Assembly: GCA_050259035.1 (NCBI GenBank)
Contig: JBLMZW010000017.1
Location: forward strand, 1 to 21,142
Reading direction: 5' to 3'
Length of the DNA: 21,142 nucleotides
From: JBLMZW01 sp050259035
GTDB lineage: Bacteria; Bacillota; Syntrophomonadia; Syntrophomonadales; DTU052
Positions 7,010 to 14,250 of this stretch are shown one piece after another. The translations under genes and the position numbers were made by a program. The notes under the pieces were generated by a model. That model was given only the letters and a program-made list of their open reading frames with translations, was not told the DNA's origin and did not search any database. The number at the start of each line of letters is the position of its first letter. The first letter of the stretch is position 1.

Positions 7010-7426
7010 TTGAACAGACAAGTCGCAGTGTATATTAACGATGATTTGGAACAACTTCAGGGTTTAGCAAACATCATAACCGTATTTGGGGAATCAAACC
7101 AACTGGCGGTCGGGTATATGGAGGCATTATCCCTGGCTATTACAGATTTGGCCGGACACATGTTACTATCTTGCGAGTATGAAGAAGATCAGGCCTTGAT
7201 TGTAAGAGTGAGCGTGATTAACACCCACCTGGAAGTGAAAATTGAACATACAGGACCTCCGTTTAACCCTTTTCACGTAGTTGTACCTTGCCAGGAAACT
7301 ACAGCGGTTAAATCGACCTGTTGTCAGGGGGTCTATATTCTGAGCTGCCTTATGAATGAATTTGAGTACCACCGGAATTATGGTAAAAACGTAATCCTGC
7401 TGCGAGGAGAGTTTCTGAAGGACTAG
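7010..7426 (+). CDS. GHKL (RsbW/SpoIIAB-like) anti-sigma factor-type protein with degenerate ATP site
   Basis: The 138-residue protein has the layout of a serine-kinase anti-sigma factor: helix region YMEALSLAITDLAGHML (N-box position), strand pair VRVSVINTHLEVKIEHTGPPFNPF (G1-box position), and the closing GVYILSCLMNEFEYHRNYGKNVILLR. In active relatives the N-box has E...N and the G1 box reads D-x-G. Here the Glu and Asn are absent and the Asp position is His (EHTGPP), so ATP binding and kinase activity look doubtful. It might bind a partner without phosphorylating it. Start TTG 7010 has GGTGA six bases upstream, and a stop codon at 7001 rules out earlier starts. A small hairpin with a GTGA loop (6976-6987) precedes it. 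It ends overlapping the convergent HD-GYP gene by four bases. Confidence 0.75.
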   Translation: MNRQVAVYINDDLEQLQGLANIITVFGESNQLAVGYMEALSLAITDLAGHMLLSCEYEEDQALIVRVSVINTHLEVKIEHTGPPFNPFHVVVPCQETTAVKSTCCQGVYILSCLMNEFEYHRNYGKNVILLRGEFLKD

Positions 7427-8748
7427 TTAGCCTTTTTTGCTATAGTGTTAATGAAAACATTAACCACCGACGGGTCGAACTCAGTTCCCGAGCCTCTGGA
7501 GATCTGTTTTATAGCAGCGTTCGGATCCATAGATATCTTGCCCGGCGCACTGCTGGTCAGGTTGTCATAGGCGTTAGCCACCGCTATTATTCGGGCGGTT
7601 AACGGAATATTCAAACCTTGCAGCCCATCCGGGTATCCTTTACCGTCATACCTCTCATGATGACCTCTCACCCCTGGTATTATGTCCCGCAATTGTTTTA
7701 CGTGCTTTAATAGTTCGGGACCATACTCAGAATGCTTCTTAATAATACGCTGTTCTTCGAAGGTAAGCTCCCGCGCTTTAAACAGAATGTTGTCCGCAAT
7801 TCCGATCTTACCGACATCGTGCAGAACAGACGCCAGTTTTAGACGGGCCATCTCTTCGGCTGGGAGTTTCATTGCTGCTCCGATGGAGAGCGAGTAATTC
7901 ATAACCCTCTTTCCATGACCTCTGGTTCCGGGGTCCCTTATCCCCATAGCATCAGCCAGAACCTGAACCGTGCTGAAAAAGGCGTCCCTCAAATCGCCGT
8001 ATAACTCGACATTCTGTATGGCAGCCGCGGTTTGTGAGGCCAGGGTCTCCAACAACCGGAGTTCACCTGCAGTATATTCGCGTGGAGTTTGGCTAGATAT
8101 GATCATGATCCCCATGGTGTCATGCTTGGTTTTCAGTGGTGCACAGATCATGGAGGCCGCTTTTTTATCTGTTTCATTAGAACGTTTATCATTACTAATA
8201 TTGTTGATGATTTCCGCTTTGCCCTTGCTAAGTACATAAGCGCAAATCCCGCTTACTGGTCTGATTTCGTTTAATGGATCAAAACAGGTCCCAATAGCAC
8301 ATAGAGTATCAAAGGTTCCCTTTTCTTTATTCCAGCGCATGATCTCCGTGCCGGTAGCCGGGATAAGAGACGAAGCCTGGGCGACTACCAGTTGGGCTAC
8401 CTCTTGCAGCTCGAGCGACACGCTTATACTTTCCGTGATGTTATGTAATAGGGTGATTTCCTTGTATTTAAGGAGGGTGTCTTCCGCTAGGGCCCTAGTC
8501 TCCGATTCTTTCTTAACCAGAAAAGTAACCAGAGCATGTGGCATGGGGTTCCAATTAGAACAGGCAACCCACCCAACGGTTTTTTGGTCAAGTATTATCG
8601 GTTCCCGGGGCCAGTCTTTATCCGGGGCTGGGCCAACTAACAGGTGCTCATGCTCGTCGAGCACAGCTACCTGCACTCCACAATTACTAATGATTTGATC
8701 CAGTAAGCTTGCTGCATCCTTGCGGGTTAAAATCTTCTTTAGGCGCAT
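7423..8748 (-). CDS. GAF plus HD-GYP domain protein (probable cyclic-di-GMP phosphodiesterase)
   Basis: The 441-residue protein has an N-terminal PAS-like sensor (about 1-85), a helical linker (KYKEITLLHNITESI), a GAF domain (about 100-248) and an HD-GYP domain (about 255-435). Metal and signature residues are present: His278 in RGHGKRV, HD at 310-311 in LHDVGKIGI, HH at 363-364 and DGKGYPDGL (GYP 371-373). HD-GYP proteins usually hydrolyse cyclic di-GMP to GMP, and the GAF domain would sense a ligand or redox state. ATG 8748 is chosen because GGAAAAGG lies just upstream; the frame stays open to TTG 8871 without a good ribosome site. The leader contains a small hairpin, CCCGG-TAAA-CCGGG at 8777-8790. 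It is divergent from spoIIIAA and convergent with the GHKL-like gene. Confidence 0.88.
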   Translation of the reverse strand: MRLKKILTRKDAASLLDQIISNCGVQVAVLDEHEHLLVGPAPDKDWPREPIILDQKTVGWVACSNWNPMPHALVTFLVKKESETRALAEDTLLKYKEITLLHNITESISVSLELQEVAQLVVAQASSLIPATGTEIMRWNKEKGTFDTLCAIGTCFDPLNEIRPVSGICAYVLSKGKAEIINNISNDKRSNETDKKAASMICAPLKTKHDTMGIMIISSQTPREYTAGELRLLETLASQTAAAIQNVELYGDLRDAFFSTVQVLADAMGIRDPGTRGHGKRVMNYSLSIGAAMKLPAEEMARLKLASVLHDVGKIGIADNILFKARELTFEEQRIIKKHSEYGPELLKHVKQLRDIIPGVRGHHERYDGKGYPDGLQGLNIPLTARIIAVANAYDNLTSSAPGKISMDPNAAIKQISRGSGTEFDPSVVNVFINTIAKKAN

Positions 8749-8982
8749 GATACCTTTTCCATTATTATTAATTTTGCCCGGTAAACCGGGAACTTGTTTG
8801 TGCTGGAAAGCAATTGTTTTATTACATTTAGTATTCAACGTAAGGTTTTGGTCTCCTGCCTTGAATTCCAAAATGCCGAACTTTATCTGGGTTAATACAG
8901 AGGATTGCCCGGGTCATTGACTACAGCTGATAAATATCGTCATTAATGGGTTTTGTAGTTCGAGTCTTGTCAATGCAAATAT

Positions 8983-9010
8983 GAATAAATTGGTCCCGTT
9001 GCCAATATAT
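8983..9010 (+). promoter_or_regulatory. Weak candidate sigma-E promoter for the spoIIIA operon
   Basis: spoIIIA operons are known to be read by mother-cell sigma-E. GAATAA at 8983-8988 and CAATATAT at 9003-9010, with 14 bases between, loosely resemble sigma-E -35 and -10 elements. The match is poor and rests mostly on position, about 25-40 bp before the gene. Confidence 0.28.
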
Positions 9011-9044
9011 CTTTAGAGCAAGGGGTGGTAGTATTAGCAGATTA

Positions 9045-10016
9045 GTGCCAATAGAAGAAAAGATTAGACAGCAAGTTATTCCCTGCTTGGCACCGAAGAT
9101 CAGGGAAGCTGTTTCGTGTATGGCCGAGAATAGCCTTAAGGATCTGGAAGAGATTCGATTGCGGCTGGGGCAGCCGGTAGTTCTGCAATTCATGAGTTAT
9201 GATCGTTTTCTGGGATTTGCCGGGGAAATATCACGAGACCCGGCCCGAGGATACATAGTGACTGAGGAGGATATTAGCCGAACCCTGGCAGCCGTAAGCG
9301 GGAATTCGGTCTATGCCTTCGAGGAAGAATTACGGCGCGGGTTTATTACCATTCCGGGGGGGCATCGGGTAGGGTTGGCGGGTAAGACGGTTCTTGATAA
9401 TGGACAAGTAGCCTCCATGAAAGATTTCTCCGGCCTGGCTCTGCGAATTGCCAGGGACTTGCCGGGCTGTGGGGATCAGGTTATGAAGCATATTATGACT
9501 GCTGATAAACTGCCTGCCAATACCCTTTTGGTATCCCCGCCCAGATGTGGAAAGACCACAATTCTAAGGGATATAGCCCGACAATTATCGAACTGCTGCG
9601 GGACCAGCGGGGTAAATGTGGTGGTGGTGGATGAACGCTCGGAAATTGCCGGATGTTTTCAGGGCAGACCTCAACTGGATGTGGGAATCAGGACTGATAT
9701 CCTGGACGGATGCCCGAAGGCCGAAGGAATAATGATGGCCATAAGGGCTTTAGCTCCCCAGGTTATTATCGCGGACGAAGTCGGGCAGGCCAAAGATGTT
9801 GAAGCGATAAGGGAATGTCTGAATGCCGGGGTTCGAATTATCACCTCGGCTCATGGCAGCAGTTTGAAAGATGTGGCCAGACGTCCGGTTATGCAAGATC
9901 TTCTGCAGCAGAATAGCTTTCAAACCGTGGTGGTGATGTCGAGGCGGAAGGGTCCGGGAACGGTGGATGAGATTATCAGCCTTGACCGGAATGGGGGTAT
10001 CACTCGTGCTGGCTAA
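9045..10016 (+). CDS. spoIIIAA: Stage III sporulation protein AA (AAA-like ATPase)
   Basis: The 323-residue protein carries Walker A SPPRCGKTT (about residues 164-172), Walker B VNVVVVDERSEIAG (190-203) and the later motif QVIIADEVG, as in SpoIIIAA, the ATPase of the SpoIIIA-SpoIIQ channel. It is thought to power the apparatus from the mother-cell side of the outer forespore membrane during engulfment. Length is close to the family norm (about 307 in Bacillus subtilis). The start is uncertain. GTG 9045 is the first conventional codon, but the ribosome site AGGGGTGG lies at 9021-9028, better placed for an ATT at 9033, which would add four residues. Its stop overlaps the start of spoIIIAB by 11 bases. 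Confidence 0.95.
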   Translation: MPIEEKIRQQVIPCLAPKIREAVSCMAENSLKDLEEIRLRLGQPVVLQFMSYDRFLGFAGEISRDPARGYIVTEEDISRTLAAVSGNSVYAFEEELRRGFITIPGGHRVGLAGKTVLDNGQVASMKDFSGLALRIARDLPGCGDQVMKHIMTADKLPANTLLVSPPRCGKTTILRDIARQLSNCCGTSGVNVVVVDERSEIAGCFQGRPQLDVGIRTDILDGCPKAEGIMMAIRALAPQVIIADEVGQAKDVEAIRECLNAGVRIITSAHGSSLKDVARRPVMQDLLQQNSFQTVVVMSRRKGPGTVDEIISLDRNGGITRAG

Positions 10017-10527
10017 GCTGGTTGGTGTGGGAATTGTAATAGGGGCTATGGGATGGAGCGGCCTACGCAAGGGGGCGGAACTCTCGCGCCGTTCCGCCGA
10101 ACTGCGCCAGTTAAGAATCGATCTGAGTTTTCTGGAGAAGGAAATCGGGTATGCTCGCACACCTCTGGTCCATGCGATGGAACGTACGGCGAGAATCTCG
10201 GGCTATCCAGTTAATATTCTGTTTGAGGAGACCTGTCGGGCTTTAAAACGGGATCCATCAATGGTAGCCCGAGACGCCTGGGAGGTTGGAGTTAAGGCAT
10301 TGGCAAAAAGAAGTTGCCTGGCTGTCGAGGATTTAGGTGTCTTAAAGGCGATAGGGGAGCGCATGGGCACATCTGATGTTTCCGATCAGGTGAATATGCT
10401 GCGCCTGGCAACAGAGGAACTGAAGGTGCAGGAAGAAAAAGCCCGGCAGAAGGAAACCTCGGAAAAGAAGATATGGAGTTACGGAGGATTCCTCGCCGGT
10501 TTAATGATAAGCATACTAATGCTCTGA
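10006..10527 (+). CDS. spoIIIAB: Stage III sporulation protein AB
   Basis: The 173-residue protein begins MLAKLVGVGIVIGAMGWSGL, matching the N-terminal membrane segment of SpoIIIAB, followed by RQLRIDLSFLEKEIGYARTPL and a C-terminal membrane segment. SpoIIIAB resembles GspF-type platform proteins and is thought to anchor the ATPase SpoIIIAA at the membrane. GTG 10006 is chosen because GGGGGT lies seven bases upstream and it lines up with the family N-terminus; the frame is open upstream to ATG 9967. It overlaps the spoIIIAA stop by 11 bases, suggesting coupled translation. Confidence 0.93.
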   Translation: MLAKLVGVGIVIGAMGWSGLRKGAELSRRSAELRQLRIDLSFLEKEIGYARTPLVHAMERTARISGYPVNILFEETCRALKRDPSMVARDAWEVGVKALAKRSCLAVEDLGVLKAIGERMGTSDVSDQVNMLRLATEELKVQEEKARQKETSEKKIWSYGGFLAGLMISILML

Positions 10528-10555
10528 CCACTAATAAATAACGGGGGGGCTAAGG

Positions 10556-10750
10556 GTGAATACCAGTATCATATTTACCATTGCCGGAATCGGGATTCTA
10601 ATATCAATTCTCGGAATAGTGCTTAAGCAGGCGCAAAAAGAGGAACAGGCTCAAATGCTGACCCTGGCCGGGGTAGTGGTGGTATTAATCCTGGTTGTAC
10701 AGTTGTTAAACCAGTTATTTACCGTTGTTCGAAGTGCGTTTAACCTATAA
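10556..10750 (+). CDS. spoIIIAC: Stage III sporulation protein AC
   Basis: The 64-residue protein has two membrane helices separated by a short charged loop (KQAQKEEQAQ), exactly the layout of SpoIIIAC (68 residues in B. subtilis). It is part of the membrane base of the SpoIIIA channel and resembles a duplicated half of SpoIIIAD. Start GTG 10556 follows a GGGGGGG tract and AAGG. It lies 28 bp after spoIIIAB. Confidence 0.93.
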   Translation: MNTSIIFTIAGIGILISILGIVLKQAQKEEQAQMLTLAGVVVVLILVVQLLNQLFTVVRSAFNL

Positions 10751-10785
10751 GGATTGGTCTTACACCCCCGGAATGAGGTGTTGAC

Positions 10786-11175
10786 ATGGAAATAGCCCAA
10801 ATTGTTGGTCTTGCGCTAGTTGTTACCGTATTATTGCTCCTGATCAGACAGGAAAAACCTGTGCTGGGAGTGGTGCTCAGCCTGGCGTTTGCGACAGTTG
10901 TCTTCCTATTTATAGTTGGAAAAATTACGACCATCGTTGATGTATTGGCTGAGCTTTCCCAACGGGCAGAGGCCAATTACTTTTTTCTTGGTACGGTGTT
11001 GAAAATCCTCGGGGTTGCTTATCTGACTGAATTTGGGGCGGCCATATGCCGCGACGCGGGCGAAACAGCGGTGGCTAAAAAAGTAGAGTTTGGAGCCAAG
11101 GTGATAATAGCGATTCTGGCATTGCCGATCATGGTCGCGATTCTGGAATCACTGTTGGAGATAATGCCGGGATAA
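10786..11175 (+). CDS. spoIIIAD: Stage III sporulation protein AD
   Basis: The 129-residue protein has about four membrane helices and family motifs such as ILGVAYLTEFGAAICRDAGETAVAKKVEFGAKV. SpoIIIAD is an integral component of the SpoIIIA export apparatus in the outer forespore membrane. ATG 10786 is preceded by GAGGTG with five bases between. It lies 35 bp after spoIIIAC and 12 bp before spoIIIAE. Length is normal for the family. Confidence 0.95.
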   Translation: MEIAQIVGLALVVTVLLLLIRQEKPVLGVVLSLAFATVVFLFIVGKITTIVDVLAELSQRAEANYFFLGTVLKILGVAYLTEFGAAICRDAGETAVAKKVEFGAKVIIAILALPIMVAILESLLEIMPG

Positions 11176-11187
11176 GGGGGGATAGGG

Positions 11188-12369
11188 GTGCTTAAAAAAA
11201 AATTAATATTTCTGATTATTGTATTGGCCCTTTTCCTGTGCCCTTTCACCGCTCGTGCAGCCGAGCAACAAAAAGACAGTAAATTATCATGGAGCGAAGT
11301 ATCAAGTAAAGTAGACCTTCAGCAGATGGAGAAGTTTAAAGAGCAGGTTGATCAGGAGATGCGAGGGTATCTGGGTGATAAATCAACCAGTCAATGGGTC
11401 AGTGATTTCGTCAAGGGTAAATGGCAGTTTAATTTTAGCGACCTTCTGGGAAGCCTGTTCCGATATCTGGTGGGAGAAGTTGCGGCCAACGGCCGCCTGA
11501 TGGGCAAGATTTTGGTGTTAGCAGTAGTATCGGCCCTGCTGGTAAACATGCAATCCAGTTTCGAGTCCCAGGGGGCCGCAAAAATGGCTGGTATGGCGTG
11601 TTTTCTCGCACTTTCAGCGATAGCTCTGGGATCTTTTAAGAGTGTCCTGCAGGCTGGGAGTAATACGGTTGGAAATCTTAGTGATTTTATGGCCAGTATA
11701 CTCCCTCAGATGATGATTCTGGTTACCGGATTGGGACATGTTCATACTGCCGCGGCCATGTTTCCTCTGCTGATGGTCGCCAGTACAGCTTTTGCCAAAG
11801 GAATAAGTACGATAATAATTCCTTTGATCATATTCTCAGCAGTTTTGCATCTAATAGATTGCCTTAGTGATACCGTGAAGGTTGAGCGGATGGCAAAGCT
11901 GGTTTATACCCTGGTCGAAATATTATTGGTCCTGTTCATGAGTGTTTTTGTTATTCTTCTGGGTCTAAGAACTCTTTACGGGTCGGTCCTGGATGCAATA
12001 ACTTTGAAGACTGGTAAAATTGTAGCCGATGTTGTCTTCCCAGTTATCGGCGGCAATCTAGGAGAGGCTCTGGAAATCGCGGCAGGTTATGTGGTGCTTT
12101 TAAAACATGCGGTGGGCATCCTGGGTATGTTGATTATTCTCGGTATGTTCATTTTACCGGTGCTTAAGATTGGGGCAGTAATGATCATTTATAAAGTTTC
12201 GGCAGCTATAATCGAGCCAATGGGTGATGCACGAACCAGTAAGGCTTTGGATATTATGGGCAATCACCTGGGTCTGGTGATGGCCACAGTGGCCGGGGCA
12301 GGGCTGATGTTTTTGATACTTATGGCCATTGTGGGCAGTATCGGTAACAGTGTCATTCTGGTGAGGTGA
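11188..12369 (+). CDS. spoIIIAE: Stage III sporulation protein AE
   Basis: The 393-residue polytopic protein starts with a signal-peptide-like segment (MLKKKLIFLIIVLALF, likely cleavage after ARA near residue 25). A hydrophilic region of about 90 residues follows, then roughly eight membrane helices. Segments such as VTGLGHVHTAAAMFPLLM and GDARTSKALDIMGNHLGLV are typical of SpoIIIAE, the largest membrane component of the channel. Start GTG 11188 has a GGGGGGATAGG stretch just upstream. The stop overlaps the ribosome site of spoIIIAF. Confidence 0.95.
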   Translation: MLKKKLIFLIIVLALFLCPFTARAAEQQKDSKLSWSEVSSKVDLQQMEKFKEQVDQEMRGYLGDKSTSQWVSDFVKGKWQFNFSDLLGSLFRYLVGEVAANGRLMGKILVLAVVSALLVNMQSSFESQGAAKMAGMACFLALSAIALGSFKSVLQAGSNTVGNLSDFMASILPQMMILVTGLGHVHTAAAMFPLLMVASTAFAKGISTIIIPLIIFSAVLHLIDCLSDTVKVERMAKLVYTLVEILLVLFMSVFVILLGLRTLYGSVLDAITLKTGKIVADVVFPVIGGNLGEALEIAAGYVVLLKHAVGILGMLIILGMFILPVLKIGAVMIIYKVSAAIIEPMGDARTSKALDIMGNHLGLVMATVAGAGLMFLILMAIVGSIGNSVILVR

Positions 12370-12374
12370 CCCTG

Positions 12375-12950
12375 ATGGAGCTTCTGGGGGAAATAACCAG
12401 GAATCTATTAATAATCATTTTAATTGCCAGTTTCATTGAGATCCTTTTGCCTGACAACACTACGCAGCCCATGCTTCGGTTCGTAATTGGATTGTTCATA
12501 ATATTGGCTATTTTAAATCCAGTGGCCCAGTCGTTCTTTAGGCACCAGAATCTAGAAACTTTGGCATGGGATATGCCCTGGAACGACGATAATCAGAAGT
12601 ACCAAGAGGAGGGGCTAAAGCTAAACGGAGAGATCCAGCAGGCGGGGGAGCAATTAATGCAGGAAAAGGTTGAGAAGCAGGTTAATGCCCTGGCCAGTCT
12701 CGTTCCTGGAGTAGAGACTGTTAAAACTAAAGTTAAGATGGATTCGGGCGGAGATGAAATTTCACGGTTGGAACTAACATTGACCCCATCAACCGGGGAC
12801 GAAAAAGATCATTCGGTGATGGCCATGAAAAACAGCAGTAAGAAAGATTCAACTTCATCTGTGGAGACGAAGGAAAAGCTGAAAATCATGCTGGAAAACC
12901 TTTACGGGCTTGATGCCCAGGACATAGTGATCAGGATTGAGGGGGGTTAA
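12375..12950 (+). CDS. spoIIIAF: Stage III sporulation protein AF
   Basis: The 191-residue protein begins MELLGEITRNLLIIILIASF, with two N-terminal membrane helices (about 5-27 and 35-53). A soluble domain follows, ending ENLYGLDAQDIVIRIEGG, as in SpoIIIAF, whose soluble part has a ring-building fold. ATG 12375 is preferred because GAGGTGA at 12363-12369 is five bases upstream; GTG 12366 lies inside that site. The ribosome site overlaps the spoIIIAE stop codon, suggesting coupled translation. It ends one base before spoIIIAG. Confidence 0.93.
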   Translation: MELLGEITRNLLIIILIASFIEILLPDNTTQPMLRFVIGLFIILAILNPVAQSFFRHQNLETLAWDMPWNDDNQKYQEEGLKLNGEIQQAGEQLMQEKVEKQVNALASLVPGVETVKTKVKMDSGGDEISRLELTLTPSTGDEKDHSVMAMKNSSKKDSTSSVETKEKLKIMLENLYGLDAQDIVIRIEGG

Positions 12951-12951
12951 A

Positions 12952-13515
12952 ATGACATCCGAGTTTTGGACCAGGGATATCAAAATGGGCAATTTCAAGG
13001 GACAGCCAGCAAAGATCCTGGTGATTTTTCTGGCGCTGATTGGCATCCTGCTGATCCTCTGGCCTGGTTTTAACCGGGCACCCAAAACCCAGGTCAGCAC
13101 TACGGCGGCTACCAACTCTGATACCATTGATGCGTCCGACTACGAAAACGAGCTGGCGGGGATGCTCCAGGAAATTAACGGCGCAGGCCAGGTTAAGGTT
13201 AAGGTCAGCCTGGTATCGGAAGGAACTCGTTCTTATGCTACCAATGATCATCAGGAGACGAGGAAGACCACAGAAAAAGAACAAAACGGCGTAACTCGCC
13301 AAATCTCAGAAGAAAATGTGGAACATGAACTGGTGATGGCTAATAATGCTCCGGTTTTGGTGGAGAATAAGTCCCCTGAAATAACCGGTGTCCTGGTGAT
13401 TGCGGAAGGGGCAGGGGATTCTTCGGTGGCGGAGGCTTTAACCCAAGCTGTTACGGGCTTGCTGGGTATTCCCGCCTCCAGGGTAACGGTATTGCCTATG
13501 GAATCAGGGAGGTGA
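12952..13515 (+). CDS. spoIIIAG: Stage III sporulation protein AG
   Basis: The 187-residue protein has one membrane helix (about residues 20-38, ILVIFLALIGILLILWP). A periplasm-like domain follows, with YENELAGMLQEINGAGQVKVKVSL and the closing TGVLVIAEGAGDSSVAEALT, the EscJ/PrgK-like ring-building fold of SpoIIIAG. In B. subtilis SpoIIIAG forms a large ring in the intermembrane space. ATG 12952 follows GAGGGGGG by five bases; that site lies within the end of spoIIIAF. Confidence 0.94.
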   Translation: MTSEFWTRDIKMGNFKGQPAKILVIFLALIGILLILWPGFNRAPKTQVSTTAATNSDTIDASDYENELAGMLQEINGAGQVKVKVSLVSEGTRSYATNDHQETRKTTEKEQNGVTRQISEENVEHELVMANNAPVLVENKSPEITGVLVIAEGAGDSSVAEALTQAVTGLLGIPASRVTVLPMESGR

Positions 13516-13521
13516 TAACAA

Positions 13522-14037
13522 TTGATTATTAATACGCGCCGGATTATAATAGCCGCTGTTTTACTGGCGATGGTGGCGTTCTTGGGTTGGTGGTTTGTCT
13601 GGCAGAAGAATGGGACAAAACAATCGGAATTAGAAACAGTCAAGCCGCCGCAGACAGTTCAACTAAATGTCAGCAATGACCGAAAACAGTCCTTTTTTCC
13701 ATATTACCGTTTGCAGAGGGATAAGATTCGCAGCCAACAGATAGAACTTTTAAAGGGAATGATCAGTGACCCTAATGCCGATGCTGAAACCAAAAAGTCG
13801 GCTATGAGCCAGCTCCTGGATATAACCCGGTCCATGGAAACGGAATTGAAAGCGGAAGGTTTGTTAAGAGCCAGGGGATTCCGTGAAGGTATTGTGATCC
13901 TTCAGGATAGTACGGCATCGGTGGTAATTTATGGGGGAGAATTGAACCCGGATGAGCAATCATCACTGTGCAGGCAGCTATCCAGGGTACTAAACACCGA
14001 GCCTGGTGAGATAGAACTTATAACTCAGCCCTCTTGA
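13522..14037 (+). CDS. spoIIIAH: Stage III sporulation protein AH
   Basis: The 171-residue protein has an N-terminal membrane helix (about 8-27) and a soluble domain with YYRLQRDKIRSQQIELLKGMI and LLRARGFREGIVILQDSTASVVI, matching SpoIIIAH. It forms the mother-cell side ring that binds forespore SpoIIQ across the intermembrane space. At 171 residues it is shorter than the B. subtilis protein (218), as is usual in clostridia. Start TTG 13522 follows a perfect AGGGAGGTGAT with five bases between, overlapping the spoIIIAG stop. It is the last gene of the operon; no strong terminator follows directly. SpoIIQ is not in the window. Confidence 0.94.
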   Translation: MIINTRRIIIAAVLLAMVAFLGWWFVWQKNGTKQSELETVKPPQTVQLNVSNDRKQSFFPYYRLQRDKIRSQQIELLKGMISDPNADAETKKSAMSQLLDITRSMETELKAEGLLRARGFREGIVILQDSTASVVIYGGELNPDEQSSLCRQLSRVLNTEPGEIELITQPS

Positions 14038-14064
14038 GGATAATGTATACATAGCCTGTTTGTA

Positions 14065-14093
14065 TTGAAATGGCCAACCTCAATGCCTATAAT
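14065..14093 (+). promoter_or_regulatory. Sigma-A-type promoter for the carboxylase genes
   Basis: TTGAAA at 14065-14070 and TATAAT at 14088-14093 are separated by exactly 17 bases, a near-consensus vegetative promoter. Transcription would begin near 14100, leaving a leader of about 150 nt before GTG 14251. It lies in the 213-bp gap after spoIIIAH and would let the carboxylase genes be expressed independently of sporulation. Confidence 0.7.
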
Positions 14094-14117
14094 AGACTTA
14101 GTTTGCATCGGCATAGG

Positions 14118-14139
14118 CACCTGGACCCCGTTCCAGGTG
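14118..14139 (+). other. Leader hairpin, possible attenuator or weak terminator
   Basis: CACCTGGA at 14118-14125 pairs perfectly with TCCAGGTG at 14132-14139 around a 6-nt loop. A short T-containing stretch (ATTGTTTAAT) follows. It lies about 20-40 nt downstream of the predicted transcription start, so it could attenuate carboxylase transcription or end read-through from spoIIIAH. Confidence 0.4.
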
Positions 14140-14250
14140 ATTGTTTAATACATAGCAATGGACAAGTCTGGAATCCTGCAGCCATGCCGCGCACATCGGA
14201 AACAAAGTATGAATAAAATGAATAGGGCAGGATTCATGGGGAGGGCAAAA

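Noticed and set aside
7000..7038. Tiny frame GTG 7000 to TAA 7036 overlapping the GHKL-like gene start
   Set aside because: Twelve codons, no ideal ribosome-site spacing and no recognisable leader-peptide features; it could be a coupling uORF but nothing supports it.
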